A stretch of 11,534 nucleotides of DNA from Ignavibacteriales bacterium (lineage in GTDB: Bacteria; Bacteroidota; Ignavibacteria; Ignavibacteriales; Melioribacteraceae), in contig JAGVBL010000087.1 in the NCBI GenBank assembly GCA_020059785.1, forward strand, positions 1-11,534. Direction: 5' to 3'. The notes under the pieces were generated by a model. It was given only the letters and a program-made list of their open reading frames with translations. It did not search any database and was not told the origin of the DNA. Below, piece by piece: positions 1 through 8,126 of the stretch; positions within the stretch are counted from its first letter, which is position 1, and each line of letters begins with the position of its first letter. The position numbers and the translations under genes were made by a program.

Positions 1-818
1 ACCGGAATACCGGCACGAAAATATTTTGCAATCCCCCTAAAGATTCCCCATGCTTGAATTTGATTGAAAGTTTCGTCATTAAGACGTAATTCTTCAAACC
101 GGCTTGTATGGAACGCACATTCAACAAGGACAGCGGGAATATTTGTTTTACGCAAAACGGAGAATCCATCACCGGGATAAATATTGTAATCGGAATATGT
201 ACCGTCAAATGAACCGAGTCCGCCGGGATTTCTCATTACATAGGAAAGGTCTCTTTGAATATAACGGGCAAGGTCTCTTTCCGAAGGTTCGTATTCGTAA
301 TCCGTTTCTTTAGCGTGATAATATGTTGAAGTATAATTTGTGTAATCGTCCTCAGTTTTAGATGGAGCGTTATGATGGATACTAATAAACAGGTCGGCCC
401 CGCTTGCATTTGCAAGTTCCGAGCGTAATGCAAGGGGTACGGTTTCATCAATTGCTCGGGATAAATAAACCTCGGCACCGGCTTTTACTAAATACTCCTT
501 TAAATATAACGCTACTTTAAGGTTTACATCTGCTTCAACAATTTTACCTGAACGGCTTGTATTTTTTCTATCTTCACCGCCATGACCCGGATCCAGAAAT
601 ATTTTTTTACCGGTCAGGTATTTGGAATAATCATTTATAGTTTTGGTTCTTACCAAGTCATCCTTCCAATCGGTCGGATACTCATATAACGGTACATTAA
701 TTACAGTAGTACAATTGGTAATATTTAATAATAGATTAACAAGTAACAGCCCCTTAAGAAAAGAAGATTTCAGTTTATTCGAAAAATCTATTTTGAAATT
801 TAGTGCTGCTTTATACAT
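1..818 (-). CDS. N-acetylmuramoyl-L-alanine amidase (Amidase_3), exported, C-terminus cut by window edge
   Basis: This is a zinc-dependent cell-wall amidase that cleaves the bond between N-acetylmuramic acid and the L-alanine of the stem peptide. The frame stays open from ATG 818-816 to the window edge, giving 272 codons without a stop. The start is preceded by GAAGGG about 6 nt upstream and by an in-frame stop. A basic, hydrophobic N-terminus (about residues 15-34) is an export signal. Cys36 follows I-T-N, so it might be a weak lipobox. The catalytic domain starts at about residue 72. Zinc ligands are H79 in LDPGHGG, E95 in IVEADVNL and H148 in SIHHNA, and the catalytic glutamate is E233 in VLVECAF. 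All are present, so it should be active. The start lies 19 nt inside the helicase-nuclease gene, which suggests translational coupling. Family assignment is firm, but the role (cell separation, remodelling or sporulation-like lysis) is not shown. A further C-terminal domain may lie outside the window. Confidence 0.93.
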   Translation of the reverse strand, partial: MYKAALNFKIDFSNKLKSSFLKGLLLVNLLLNITNCTTVINVPLYEYPTDWKDDLVRTKTINDYSKYLTGKKIFLDPGHGGEDRKNTSRSGKIVEADVNLKVALYLKEYLVKAGAEVYLSRAIDETVPLALRSELANASGADLFISIHHNAPSKTEDDYTNYTSTYYHAKETDYEYEPSERDLARYIQRDLSYVMRNPGGLGSFDGTYSDYNIYPGDGFSVLRKTNIPAVLVECAFHTSRFEELRLNDETFNQIQAWGIFRGIAKYFRAGIP

Positions 819-3800
819 TTGTTCCCTTCAATAGTGAAATGACACGACGAACAATGATTGTAATTAGGCAAAAATCTTCTGTTCTGAATATGACTTACAG
901 CAGTATTTAGTTGCTCTTTAAATTTACTCAGTTCACTTCCTGTTAGATTTTTAGAAACAACATTATCCGGGTATTTTGTGAAGACAATCAACAATTCATA
1001 TTTGTCGTAAGATTTGAAATACTTAGATAGAACATAAGCGTAAAAAGTTAATTGATGGAAATAATCCAGGGCTCTTTTATATATTGTGTTTAAGTCAACG
1101 TCGTCGGTTTTATAATCGATTATAATCAATTTATCTTTTTCAACAACAAATTTATCAATGATGCCGTAAAGGTAATTTTCTCCTTCCTCTGCATAAATTT
1201 CATATTCATTGCGGAATTCTTTATACTGTGCTAAGCTTTTATAAAATTCCGATTGGCAGAATCCTTTCAATTCCTTTTTTATATTTTCTTCTAATTGGAA
1301 TAAAGTATCTTGCTTTTTTATTCTTTCTATTGATAATAAATTATTTACAAGTTGATCAATTTCCTCTGCATCAGGGTTTTCTTTTAGAACTTCATGCACA
1401 ATTCTTCCTTTAATATTTGCATAAGCATTTAATTCTTGGTCTTCCTTATTATTAAAATCATACTTTTCATTTGTATAACGCTTAATTACATTAAATATTG
1501 TCGGGAAACCAAGTTCATAAGTTAGTTCATATTTAACAGGGCATTGAGAGAACATCGAAACTTTAGTAGCAGATATAATTTCCTTTTTAGGATAATCAAC
1601 AATTCTATTTAAAAGATATGTTTTATCAGTACTATTTTTTTCTTCCGGCTTAAGAAGAGGATAAGGGGCTTCCAGCTTTTTAGTAAATCTAATTTCTGAT
1701 TGAACCAGCTTTTTATCAAAAATAAATTGTTCGTCCCTCTTACTCATAAACTCGACATCACCTGATAAATTAATTGTATCGGTGTTAAAGTCGGTGTTAA
1801 GACCAATCTGCAAAAAACTTAAGAAAGAATCTTTGGCAGCGTTATTATTTTTGCGTGTAGCAGAAATAAACAAATAATTCATGGCACGGGTTACCGCCAC
1901 ATATAATAATCTTTTTATCTCGGCAACAGTTTTTTGATGATGAAGATAATTAAATAATGATACAACATGAGAAGTAACCGGATTATTAAAATAATTTCCA
2001 TTAAGAAAAACTTTAACAGGGAATCCAAATTCTTTATCAATTCCCATCGATCTTGATTTAATTGAATCATCACGAGCAGATTCGTTGCAACCATATAGAA
2101 ATACAGCTTTGAATTCGAGCCCTTTTGCCTGATGTATTGTCAGCAATTTAACAGTATTAGTTTCTTTGGAAATTTGCGCCTGACCTTCGTCTTCAACTGA
2201 TTCAATTGAATCCCTAAGATAAACGGTAAAATCGTAAAGATTTTTGAAGCTCTTTTTATAATACTCCCGGGAAATAGCAAGAAGTTTTTTAAGATTAGCA
2301 ATTTCCTGGTCTGAATTTTTCTTGGAACCTATCACCGACCAGTAAGCTCTATCGGAAAGAATTTTCCTTATAAGTGTAAATACTTCTGTACTTAGCAGCA
2401 TTTGCTGATGCTCATTTAACGAATTGACAACTTTTCTAATATCATCGTTACTCGAAGCATAACTTTTTAATTTTGAAAAGAAATTGCTCCCATCCTCCAA
2501 TGATATTTCGAACAACACCGGGTCGGATATATTATAGAAAGGAGAGCGTAAGATGCCAATTAATGCCGCATCATCATCATTATTTATGAGAAAGCTAAGA
2601 TAGTTATAGATATCACTCACGGATTGCTTTTGATAAAATCCTTTGCCTCCAAGTACATTATAGGGAATATTCCTTTTTACAAATGCACTTTCAATTTCAT
2701 TAAACATAGAACGTTTTCTACAAAGGACAGCGATTTCGCTTAATTCCGCTTTCTGCGAAGATACCAGCTCAGCAATTTTCGATGCAACAATTTCTGCTTC
2801 AGTAAATTCGCCCTCCGCATCAGCCAGTAAAAATTCCACCGAACCGAATTCACTTTCATTTTTTGCACAGATAAGCTCGCTATAGCCTACCTCATTTAAT
2901 ACCGGTTCCGGTTCTTTGAATAATTCGTAAAACAACTTATTAGTAAACAGAACAAGCTGGGGTGCCATCCTGAAACTATGAGGAAGCAGAAGAAGCTTCC
3001 CATTATCATCAAGTTTTTCTATTTCACTCTTTGTCTTATTGAAAATCTCCAGTTCAGCATCCCTAAACATATAGATGCTTTGTTTCTCATCACCAACTAC
3101 AAATAAATTCCCTTCTCTTAGTTGATCGAGAATCGGCATAAATATTTTATATTGTATTTCATTCGTGTCCTGGTATTCATCAATCATAATGTATTTGAAC
3201 TTGCTTCTCAAATATTCCTTTACATCATCACGTTGAATAATATTTTGAGTAAGCAGAAGTATATCTTCAAAATCAATGTATCCCTTCTCTAATTTTTTAT
3301 TTACATAAGAATCAAGAACTGAATAGAATACCTTTATGAAGTGTCTGCCGAAAGTATAATATTCGCTTAAAGATTCTGAGCTAAAATCTGATTTAAGAAT
3401 TGGATTAATACTTTGTAAAAATTTTTCGATTTTACCAATCTCGTCATTAAACGTTTCTCTTTCCCATGCAAGGTATCCTCTGTTTTTTACTTCTTCTTTC
3501 TGAGTAAGTATTAATTCGCTAATTTCATCAAGTATTTTAATTTTTTCATGGATCGATTTTGCTTTTTTAATCTGTGTTGGCAGAGGAAGAATTTTAAGTG
3601 CAATTTCATTTTCTGGTTTTCTTTTTAAAACAAAATCATTTATTCGCGTAACATCATCAGTAAAAGCAGAAATTTTACTGATGAAGAGATGATTAAAATA
3701 TTTTTCAAATATATTTTTTAGATATAGGATGAAATCGGATTTGTCTTTATTATAATTCCCAACTATATGCTGAGCAATAATCTTTCTCTGTCCGATAGCA

Positions 3801-4324
3801 TCATTTATTTTTTGAGCAAGCAGATTTTTGGAGGCAAAAAATCTAATCAGGTATTTTGCAGAGTTCTCATACTCTTCATCAGAGACCATTTTATTAAGTG
3901 ACTCCTCAATGCATAGAGAAATCAATTCATCGGCTGTCGATTGATCAATAGGAATAAAATTAGCATCGATTCCGGCTTCGGGTGCAAATTCCTTAAGGAT
4001 ATTAATACAGAATGAATGAATAGTAGAAATATTAGCAGATACTAATTGCCGTCTTAATTGCTCAAGTTTCTTTTGTTTGTATTGCTCCGTTTCTGATTTA
4101 ATTCGTAGTTCAAATTCGTCGGCTATTTTTTTGTTGAGTTCACCGGCAGCTTTGTCGGTGAATGTAATTGCTACAATGTTTTCAATTCCCACTTCCTCAT
4201 TTAATAGAATTTCAACAAAACGTTTGGAAAGTACAAATGTTTTACCGGAACCGGCATTTGCAGAAAGTAAAATATTGGATTTGTAATCCAGTGCCGCATT
4301 TTGATATGGTGTTAATGTCTTCAT
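800..4324 (-). CDS. AddA/RecB-like UvrD-family helicase with C-terminal PD-(D/E)XK nuclease
   Basis: This is a 1174-aa superfamily 1A DNA helicase fused to a RecB-family nuclease, probably for resection of double-strand breaks and recombination. Helicase motifs in order are: Q motif LTPYQ (4-8), Walker A AGSGKT (24-29, K28), motif Ia ITFTDKAA, STIHSF (100-105), motif II IDEYQD (D382/E383), motif III GDEKQS (411-416), motif IV HSFR (R452), motif V TIHQAKGLEF (729-738) and motif VI YVAVTRA (R813). The nuclease has H977 in GRIVHEV, D1057 in GIIDKF, D1070-x-K1072 in IIDYKT and Q1091-x3-Y1095, so the catalytic set looks intact. Cys928 (SQCP) plus C1158-x2-C1161-x8-C1170 resemble the iron-sulfur staple of AddB, Dna2 and Cas4. 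ATG 4324-4322 is preferred to an adjacent in-frame TTG (4327). It overlaps the kinase stop as TGATG. Length fits AddA (about 1200 aa). No AddB gene is adjacent, so AddA orthology is not certain. Confidence 0.92.
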   Translation of the reverse strand: MKTLTPYQNAALDYKSNILLSANAGSGKTFVLSKRFVEILLNEEVGIENIVAITFTDKAAGELNKKIADEFELRIKSETEQYKQKKLEQLRRQLVSANISTIHSFCINILKEFAPEAGIDANFIPIDQSTADELISLCIEESLNKMVSDEEYENSAKYLIRFFASKNLLAQKINDAIGQRKIIAQHIVGNYNKDKSDFILYLKNIFEKYFNHLFISKISAFTDDVTRINDFVLKRKPENEIALKILPLPTQIKKAKSIHEKIKILDEISELILTQKEEVKNRGYLAWERETFNDEIGKIEKFLQSINPILKSDFSSESLSEYYTFGRHFIKVFYSVLDSYVNKKLEKGYIDFEDILLLTQNIIQRDDVKEYLRSKFKYIMIDEYQDTNEIQYKIFMPILDQLREGNLFVVGDEKQSIYMFRDAELEIFNKTKSEIEKLDDNGKLLLLPHSFRMAPQLVLFTNKLFYELFKEPEPVLNEVGYSELICAKNESEFGSVEFLLADAEGEFTEAEIVASKIAELVSSQKAELSEIAVLCRKRSMFNEIESAFVKRNIPYNVLGGKGFYQKQSVSDIYNYLSFLINNDDDAALIGILRSPFYNISDPVLFEISLEDGSNFFSKLKSYASSNDDIRKVVNSLNEHQQMLLSTEVFTLIRKILSDRAYWSVIGSKKNSDQEIANLKKLLAISREYYKKSFKNLYDFTVYLRDSIESVEDEGQAQISKETNTVKLLTIHQAKGLEFKAVFLYGCNESARDDSIKSRSMGIDKEFGFPVKVFLNGNYFNNPVTSHVVSLFNYLHHQKTVAEIKRLLYVAVTRAMNYLFISATRKNNNAAKDSFLSFLQIGLNTDFNTDTINLSGDVEFMSKRDEQFIFDKKLVQSEIRFTKKLEAPYPLLKPEEKNSTDKTYLLNRIVDYPKKEIISATKVSMFSQCPVKYELTYELGFPTIFNVIKRYTNEKYDFNNKEDQELNAYANIKGRIVHEVLKENPDAEEIDQLVNNLLSIERIKKQDTLFQLEENIKKELKGFCQSEFYKSLAQYKEFRNEYEIYAEEGENYLYGIIDKFVVEKDKLIIIDYKTDDVDLNTIYKRALDYFHQLTFYAYVLSKYFKSYDKYELLIVFTKYPDNVVSKNLTGSELSKFKEQLNTAVSHIQNRRFLPNYNHCSSCHFTIEGNKCIKQH

Positions 4325-4327
4325 CAA
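4322..4327 (-). promoter_or_regulatory. TGATG stop/start overlap coupling kinase and helicase translation
   Basis: Read on the minus strand the bases are TTGATG. The kinase ends with TGA (4326-4324) and the helicase starts with ATG (4324-4322), sharing one base. No convincing Shine-Dalgarno precedes the helicase ATG, so re-initiation by ribosomes that have just finished the kinase is the likely mode. An in-frame TTG directly before the ATG is an alternative start but is less likely. Confidence 0.6.
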
Positions 4328-7300
4328 CCGGCAACAGGAATTTTAATTAAAAATGTTGTTCCTTCAGGAGATGATTTTTCAATTGAAATATCGCCGCCGA
4401 TACTTTCAATAAATTTTCTTGCCATACTTAATCCAAGTCCCATCCCTTTGGCTTTTGTTGTAAAACTATCTTCAAATACTTTTTCAGAAATATCGGGACT
4501 TATTCCTGTTCCGTTATCTTTAATTCTAATCTCGCAAGAATCTGACCGAGTAGTTACTATTAATTCCACTATTGTAGAATTAGCTTGAAGTGAGTTTCTT
4601 ACAAGATTTATAATAGCACGGCTCAAATGGTCTGCATCAGCATTTACAAAAATTGAATCATAGTTACACTTAAAAGTTATTTTCCCTTTTTCGTCCGCAA
4701 ATAAATTTACTGTTTCATTTATTATCGGAATTATATTAATTCTTTCGATTGATAATTTAGGCATACGAGCAAAGCTGGAAAACTCCGAAGCAATATTTTT
4801 TAATGCTTCGATCTGATTTATAACAGTATTTGTAACTTTGCCAAAAATTTCATCGAACTTTGTTGATTTATCACGGTAAGCAGTAATTAATTGCTGCACA
4901 GAGAGCTTCATCGGTGTAAGGGGATTTTTAATTTCGTGAGCAACCTGTTTTGCCATTTCCTTCCAGGCAGTTTCTCTTTCAAGCTGTGCCAGTTCAATCT
5001 GACTTTTCTTTAATTTACGAATCATCATATTAAATCCTTTAGCCAGTTCTCCAATTTCCCCCGAAGCACGTTCATCAATTTCGAAATTAAGATCTCCGCC
5101 ACCTATTGATCTTGTAGCGTGTGTTAATCTACGGATTGGAGATGAAATCTGATCTGCAAGAATGGTACTGAAGAATATCAATAACACAAGTGCTACCGCA
5201 AGAATACCGAACAGGAAAATATCAAGCTCAACGTCTGTTAAAGGTATAGAAACCGTATTCATTAGTGTATTAATATTAATAAAGAGCGGTTCGAATGTAC
5301 TCCCTAAATTGAGATACAATGAAAAGTAATTTTCACCGTTTGAATTCTCTTTCAGGAATACTTTATTACCACCCATTAATATTGTATTAATAAATACATC
5401 CGGATTTAATGTGGACGAAAGGATACCGGCTTCATAAAAATATTTCTGTGTTGAATAGATTAATTTATTTTCATCGTAGCAATTGAAATTTATATTCAAA
5501 TCTCTGTTAGCTTTTTCGAAAAGGGATTGCAAAGAGAGGTTAGAAGCAGTGTTGTACTTATTATAATATGAATTGATTTGTTCTGCATATTCGTTTAGGT
5601 AACTATTTAATAATTCTTCATTTTTTGTTTCGTTGATATTCCGGATATAAGCAGCAATTATAAGAAGCGGTACTACAGAGACAAGAATGAATGCAAATGT
5701 AAGTTTGGTTTTGTAACTCTGAAAATATTCTTTCCACTTACCAAAATTACGTACCGCATATACAAGAAATGCAAATAATATAATTAGTGCGTGAACAAAA
5801 AATACTTTAAAGAAGTTTGATAAATTCCAGGCAAAACGCCTTTCCTCTAAAGCAACGGCAATTATTTCGTTGTTTCTTTCGCGGGGTCTTAAAATAAATA
5901 CAAGCTGCGATTCCCCTTTTATATCAATTCTTTTCCATGTTTCATTTATCTCTTCATTTACTCCGGTCAATAATTCTGAAATCTCGGAACTATTCAGCAA
6001 TACATCGCCATAAGAATTGACAAGGGAGTTATTAGAAAAGACAAATATTTTGAGGTTCTTATAATCCGTCGCAGAAGTCATTCCCTCGCGTGTAACTGTT
6101 AAAAATTTTGGCAAGACTTCTTCGCCTAAATAGTAATTATTAAAAAGTGCTGTCGCTACTAAATATTTCTTCTTCCCATTTATTCCGTTTAATTGAGTTA
6201 CACCAATCAACATTTCATCGGAACCATATAAATTTTTCTCGATGTAAATTTTTGGTTGATCATTTCCGCCGGATAAATATTTGTCCGGATTAACATTTAC
6301 CGTTGAAGTATAATTACTAAATCTTCCAAGCAGCTCACTTCTTTCATTATAAATAGAAACTGATGAGGGAATGTTTTCTCGGAAGAGGAGACTTTTATTC
6401 CACATTTCAAACGCAATTGAAGAATAATTTACTTCACCTTCTCCATACCGGCTTATTTCATCATCTTCTTTAGATTGAATAAGCGATTGATATAGTATAA
6501 ACTCATAAATGTTCTGATTTCTTCTTGTGAGATCGTATGCAACTGTTTTTAGAGATTCTCTTTCGATCTCGGAATTATAATAGACAAACAGACTAACAAT
6601 TATTACCGACGAAGCAATTCCATAGTAAACGTAATAAATTCCCCTATGTACTTTTCTGTAGGATAAATAAACAAGTAAAAACAATAATGCGATGAACAAT
6701 GCCCTTATAAGTGGCGTGCCTTGAGGTTGAACCTGGAACAGATCGAATGTTAAACCTAATATTTGAAAAACCGCAAATAATATTAAAGCTGATTTTAATT
6801 CAAAACGAGTTAATGGAAATTCCGAGAAACTCCACTTTAGTAATAAGAGCGAAATAACTAATGCAGAGAAACCGAGCAATAAAATGTTAAGATCCATTAA
6901 TAATATTGCCGGGGAAGGAATTAAAGAGAACTCTTTGAAATATCGTATTGTTGAATCGAAGACAACACTTCTTAATGAAGCTCCGACACTGCGATATATT
7001 ATCATAATAAAGAATGCCGAAATAATGAATACTAATGTGAATTTATATGCATTCCTATTTGTTGACCTTGATTCTAGATAATTGTTAAGCCGATTAAATC
7101 CGATAATTATTACAACAAACAATCCGGATACAGAAATAAAAAAATCCAGCGGCGATCTAACAACGCCGAATGCAAATGACGAAGAAAAATTTGAAGGGTC
7201 GGTAAGCTCGTTGTGGATATATGAAGATGGGATCCCTAGATAGAAAAGCATTGCCCGGAAAATTGCTAAATACAACAGCAGAATTATGAATTGAATAAAT

Positions 7301-8121
7301 TTATTTGTAACCGCTTTATAATTTTTATAACCTATTATTCCAATAGATAAGTAAATAAGTAAAATAAGAATCGACTGAACCGCATTAAAGGTTTCTTCTA
7401 ATTCCTTAATCGAAATATCAAGCGAGGGTTTATCAAAGGTTGCTACTCCAATCTTATTATTATAGTTATTCAATATGTTAAATGAATGCTTCCGCCCGTC
7501 TTTAGATAAAAGCGCTGCCCGGTTATAATCAATCTCTATGTTTGTCGAAATCAATTTAGAGAGTTGATCGCTTAGATTGGAAAATGTAAATGTTTTTGAA
7601 TCCAGTTTGTAATGTTTTTCTAATTCCCGACTTATAAAAAGAAAATACTTTTGAGAAGTTGTAATTATTGTATCGGCAATAAAAATATAAGTAGATAAAT
7701 CTTTCCTGATAAAATAAACTTGTCCTAAATCGCTTGAGAAAGCATCATAATCCTGTTTCTCGAATATTAGTTTATTATTCCAGCAGACAGTTTTATTTTC
7801 ATCATTTACCTGTATGTGATATTCTGCATAAGTATTTTCATTAATAACAGCGAAACAATTTTTAATATCATCTTTTTCTAAACCGCTTCGTAAAATATTT
7901 TTTAGTTCGTTCTCGTTCTTTATTAATTTTTCGACTTTACTATTAATTACTTCCGTTATTTTATTCTCATAACCGATCACATATTCAATCAAAGTATTGT
8001 TCCAATTTTCAATTCTATTGCTTTTTATGATAGGTTCTAAGATGCCGGAGATAATTAAGGCCGGAATAAAAATCAGAAGTAAAAGGTTTCTCTTATTCAG
8101 TAAAAGGTTTTTTATACTCAT
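4324..8121 (-). CDS. Large multi-span sensor histidine kinase (HAMP-HisKA-HATPase_c, NtrY-like core)
   Basis: This is a 1265-aa membrane histidine kinase. I count about 12 hydrophobic segments near residues 12-31, 249-265, 274-296, 322-342, 360-381, 404-428, 443-462, 471-487, 494-514, 771-791, 806-825 and 965-989. Basic loops alternate so that the N-terminus and kinase are cytoplasmic. This leaves three extracytoplasmic regions: about 32-247, 515-769 and 826-964. A HAMP domain (about 985-1038, with SSPIRRLTHATRSI) runs straight into HisKA, with H1062 in VAHEIKNPLTP. The ATPase follows: N box with N1176 in INLVRNSLQ, G1 box DNGTGI (from D1202), F box and G2 box GMGLGLSMARK (from 1226). All catalytic boxes are intact. 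The core resembles NtrY but has no PAS between HAMP and HisKA. I recognise no ligand-binding family in the outer regions, and no response regulator is nearby. ATG 8121 is chosen over the abutting TTG 8124. It sits 5 nt after the upstream stop with no clear Shine-Dalgarno, and ends TGATG-overlapped with the helicase gene. Confidence 0.92.
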   Translation of the reverse strand: MSIKNLLLNKRNLLLLIFIPALIISGILEPIIKSNRIENWNNTLIEYVIGYENKITEVINSKVEKLIKNENELKNILRSGLEKDDIKNCFAVINENTYAEYHIQVNDENKTVCWNNKLIFEKQDYDAFSSDLGQVYFIRKDLSTYIFIADTIITTSQKYFLFISRELEKHYKLDSKTFTFSNLSDQLSKLISTNIEIDYNRAALLSKDGRKHSFNILNNYNNKIGVATFDKPSLDISIKELEETFNAVQSILILLIYLSIGIIGYKNYKAVTNKFIQFIILLLYLAIFRAMLFYLGIPSSYIHNELTDPSNFSSSFAFGVVRSPLDFFISVSGLFVVIIIGFNRLNNYLESRSTNRNAYKFTLVFIISAFFIMIIYRSVGASLRSVVFDSTIRYFKEFSLIPSPAILLMDLNILLLGFSALVISLLLLKWSFSEFPLTRFELKSALILFAVFQILGLTFDLFQVQPQGTPLIRALFIALLFLLVYLSYRKVHRGIYYVYYGIASSVIIVSLFVYYNSEIERESLKTVAYDLTRRNQNIYEFILYQSLIQSKEDDEISRYGEGEVNYSSIAFEMWNKSLLFRENIPSSVSIYNERSELLGRFSNYTSTVNVNPDKYLSGGNDQPKIYIEKNLYGSDEMLIGVTQLNGINGKKKYLVATALFNNYYLGEEVLPKFLTVTREGMTSATDYKNLKIFVFSNNSLVNSYGDVLLNSSEISELLTGVNEEINETWKRIDIKGESQLVFILRPRERNNEIIAVALEERRFAWNLSNFFKVFFVHALIILFAFLVYAVRNFGKWKEYFQSYKTKLTFAFILVSVVPLLIIAAYIRNINETKNEELLNSYLNEYAEQINSYYNKYNTASNLSLQSLFEKANRDLNINFNCYDENKLIYSTQKYFYEAGILSSTLNPDVFINTILMGGNKVFLKENSNGENYFSLYLNLGSTFEPLFININTLMNTVSIPLTDVELDIFLFGILAVALVLLIFFSTILADQISSPIRRLTHATRSIGGGDLNFEIDERASGEIGELAKGFNMMIRKLKKSQIELAQLERETAWKEMAKQVAHEIKNPLTPMKLSVQQLITAYRDKSTKFDEIFGKVTNTVINQIEALKNIASEFSSFARMPKLSIERINIIPIINETVNLFADEKGKITFKCNYDSIFVNADADHLSRAIINLVRNSLQANSTIVELIVTTRSDSCEIRIKDNGTGISPDISEKVFEDSFTTKAKGMGLGLSMARKFIESIGGDISIEKSSPEGTTFLIKIPVAG

Positions 8122-8126
8122 CAACT

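Noticed and set aside
104..478. Small open frames on both strands inside the amidase region (104-313 plus, 236-478 minus).
   Set aside because: They are out of frame with a complete, motif-bearing amidase and have no recognisable protein character of their own.
643..4350. Plus-strand small open frames opposite the amidase N-terminus and the helicase gene (643-834, 1228-1413, 4077-4286, 4168-4350).
   Set aside because: They are antisense shadows of well-supported genes, without domains or good ribosome binding sites.
8078..8110. 12-bp direct repeat AGTAAAAGGTTT at 8078-8089 and 8099-8110.
   Set aside because: The 21-bp period equals seven codons and encodes repeated N-L-L-L residues in the kinase's first membrane segment, so coding explains it.
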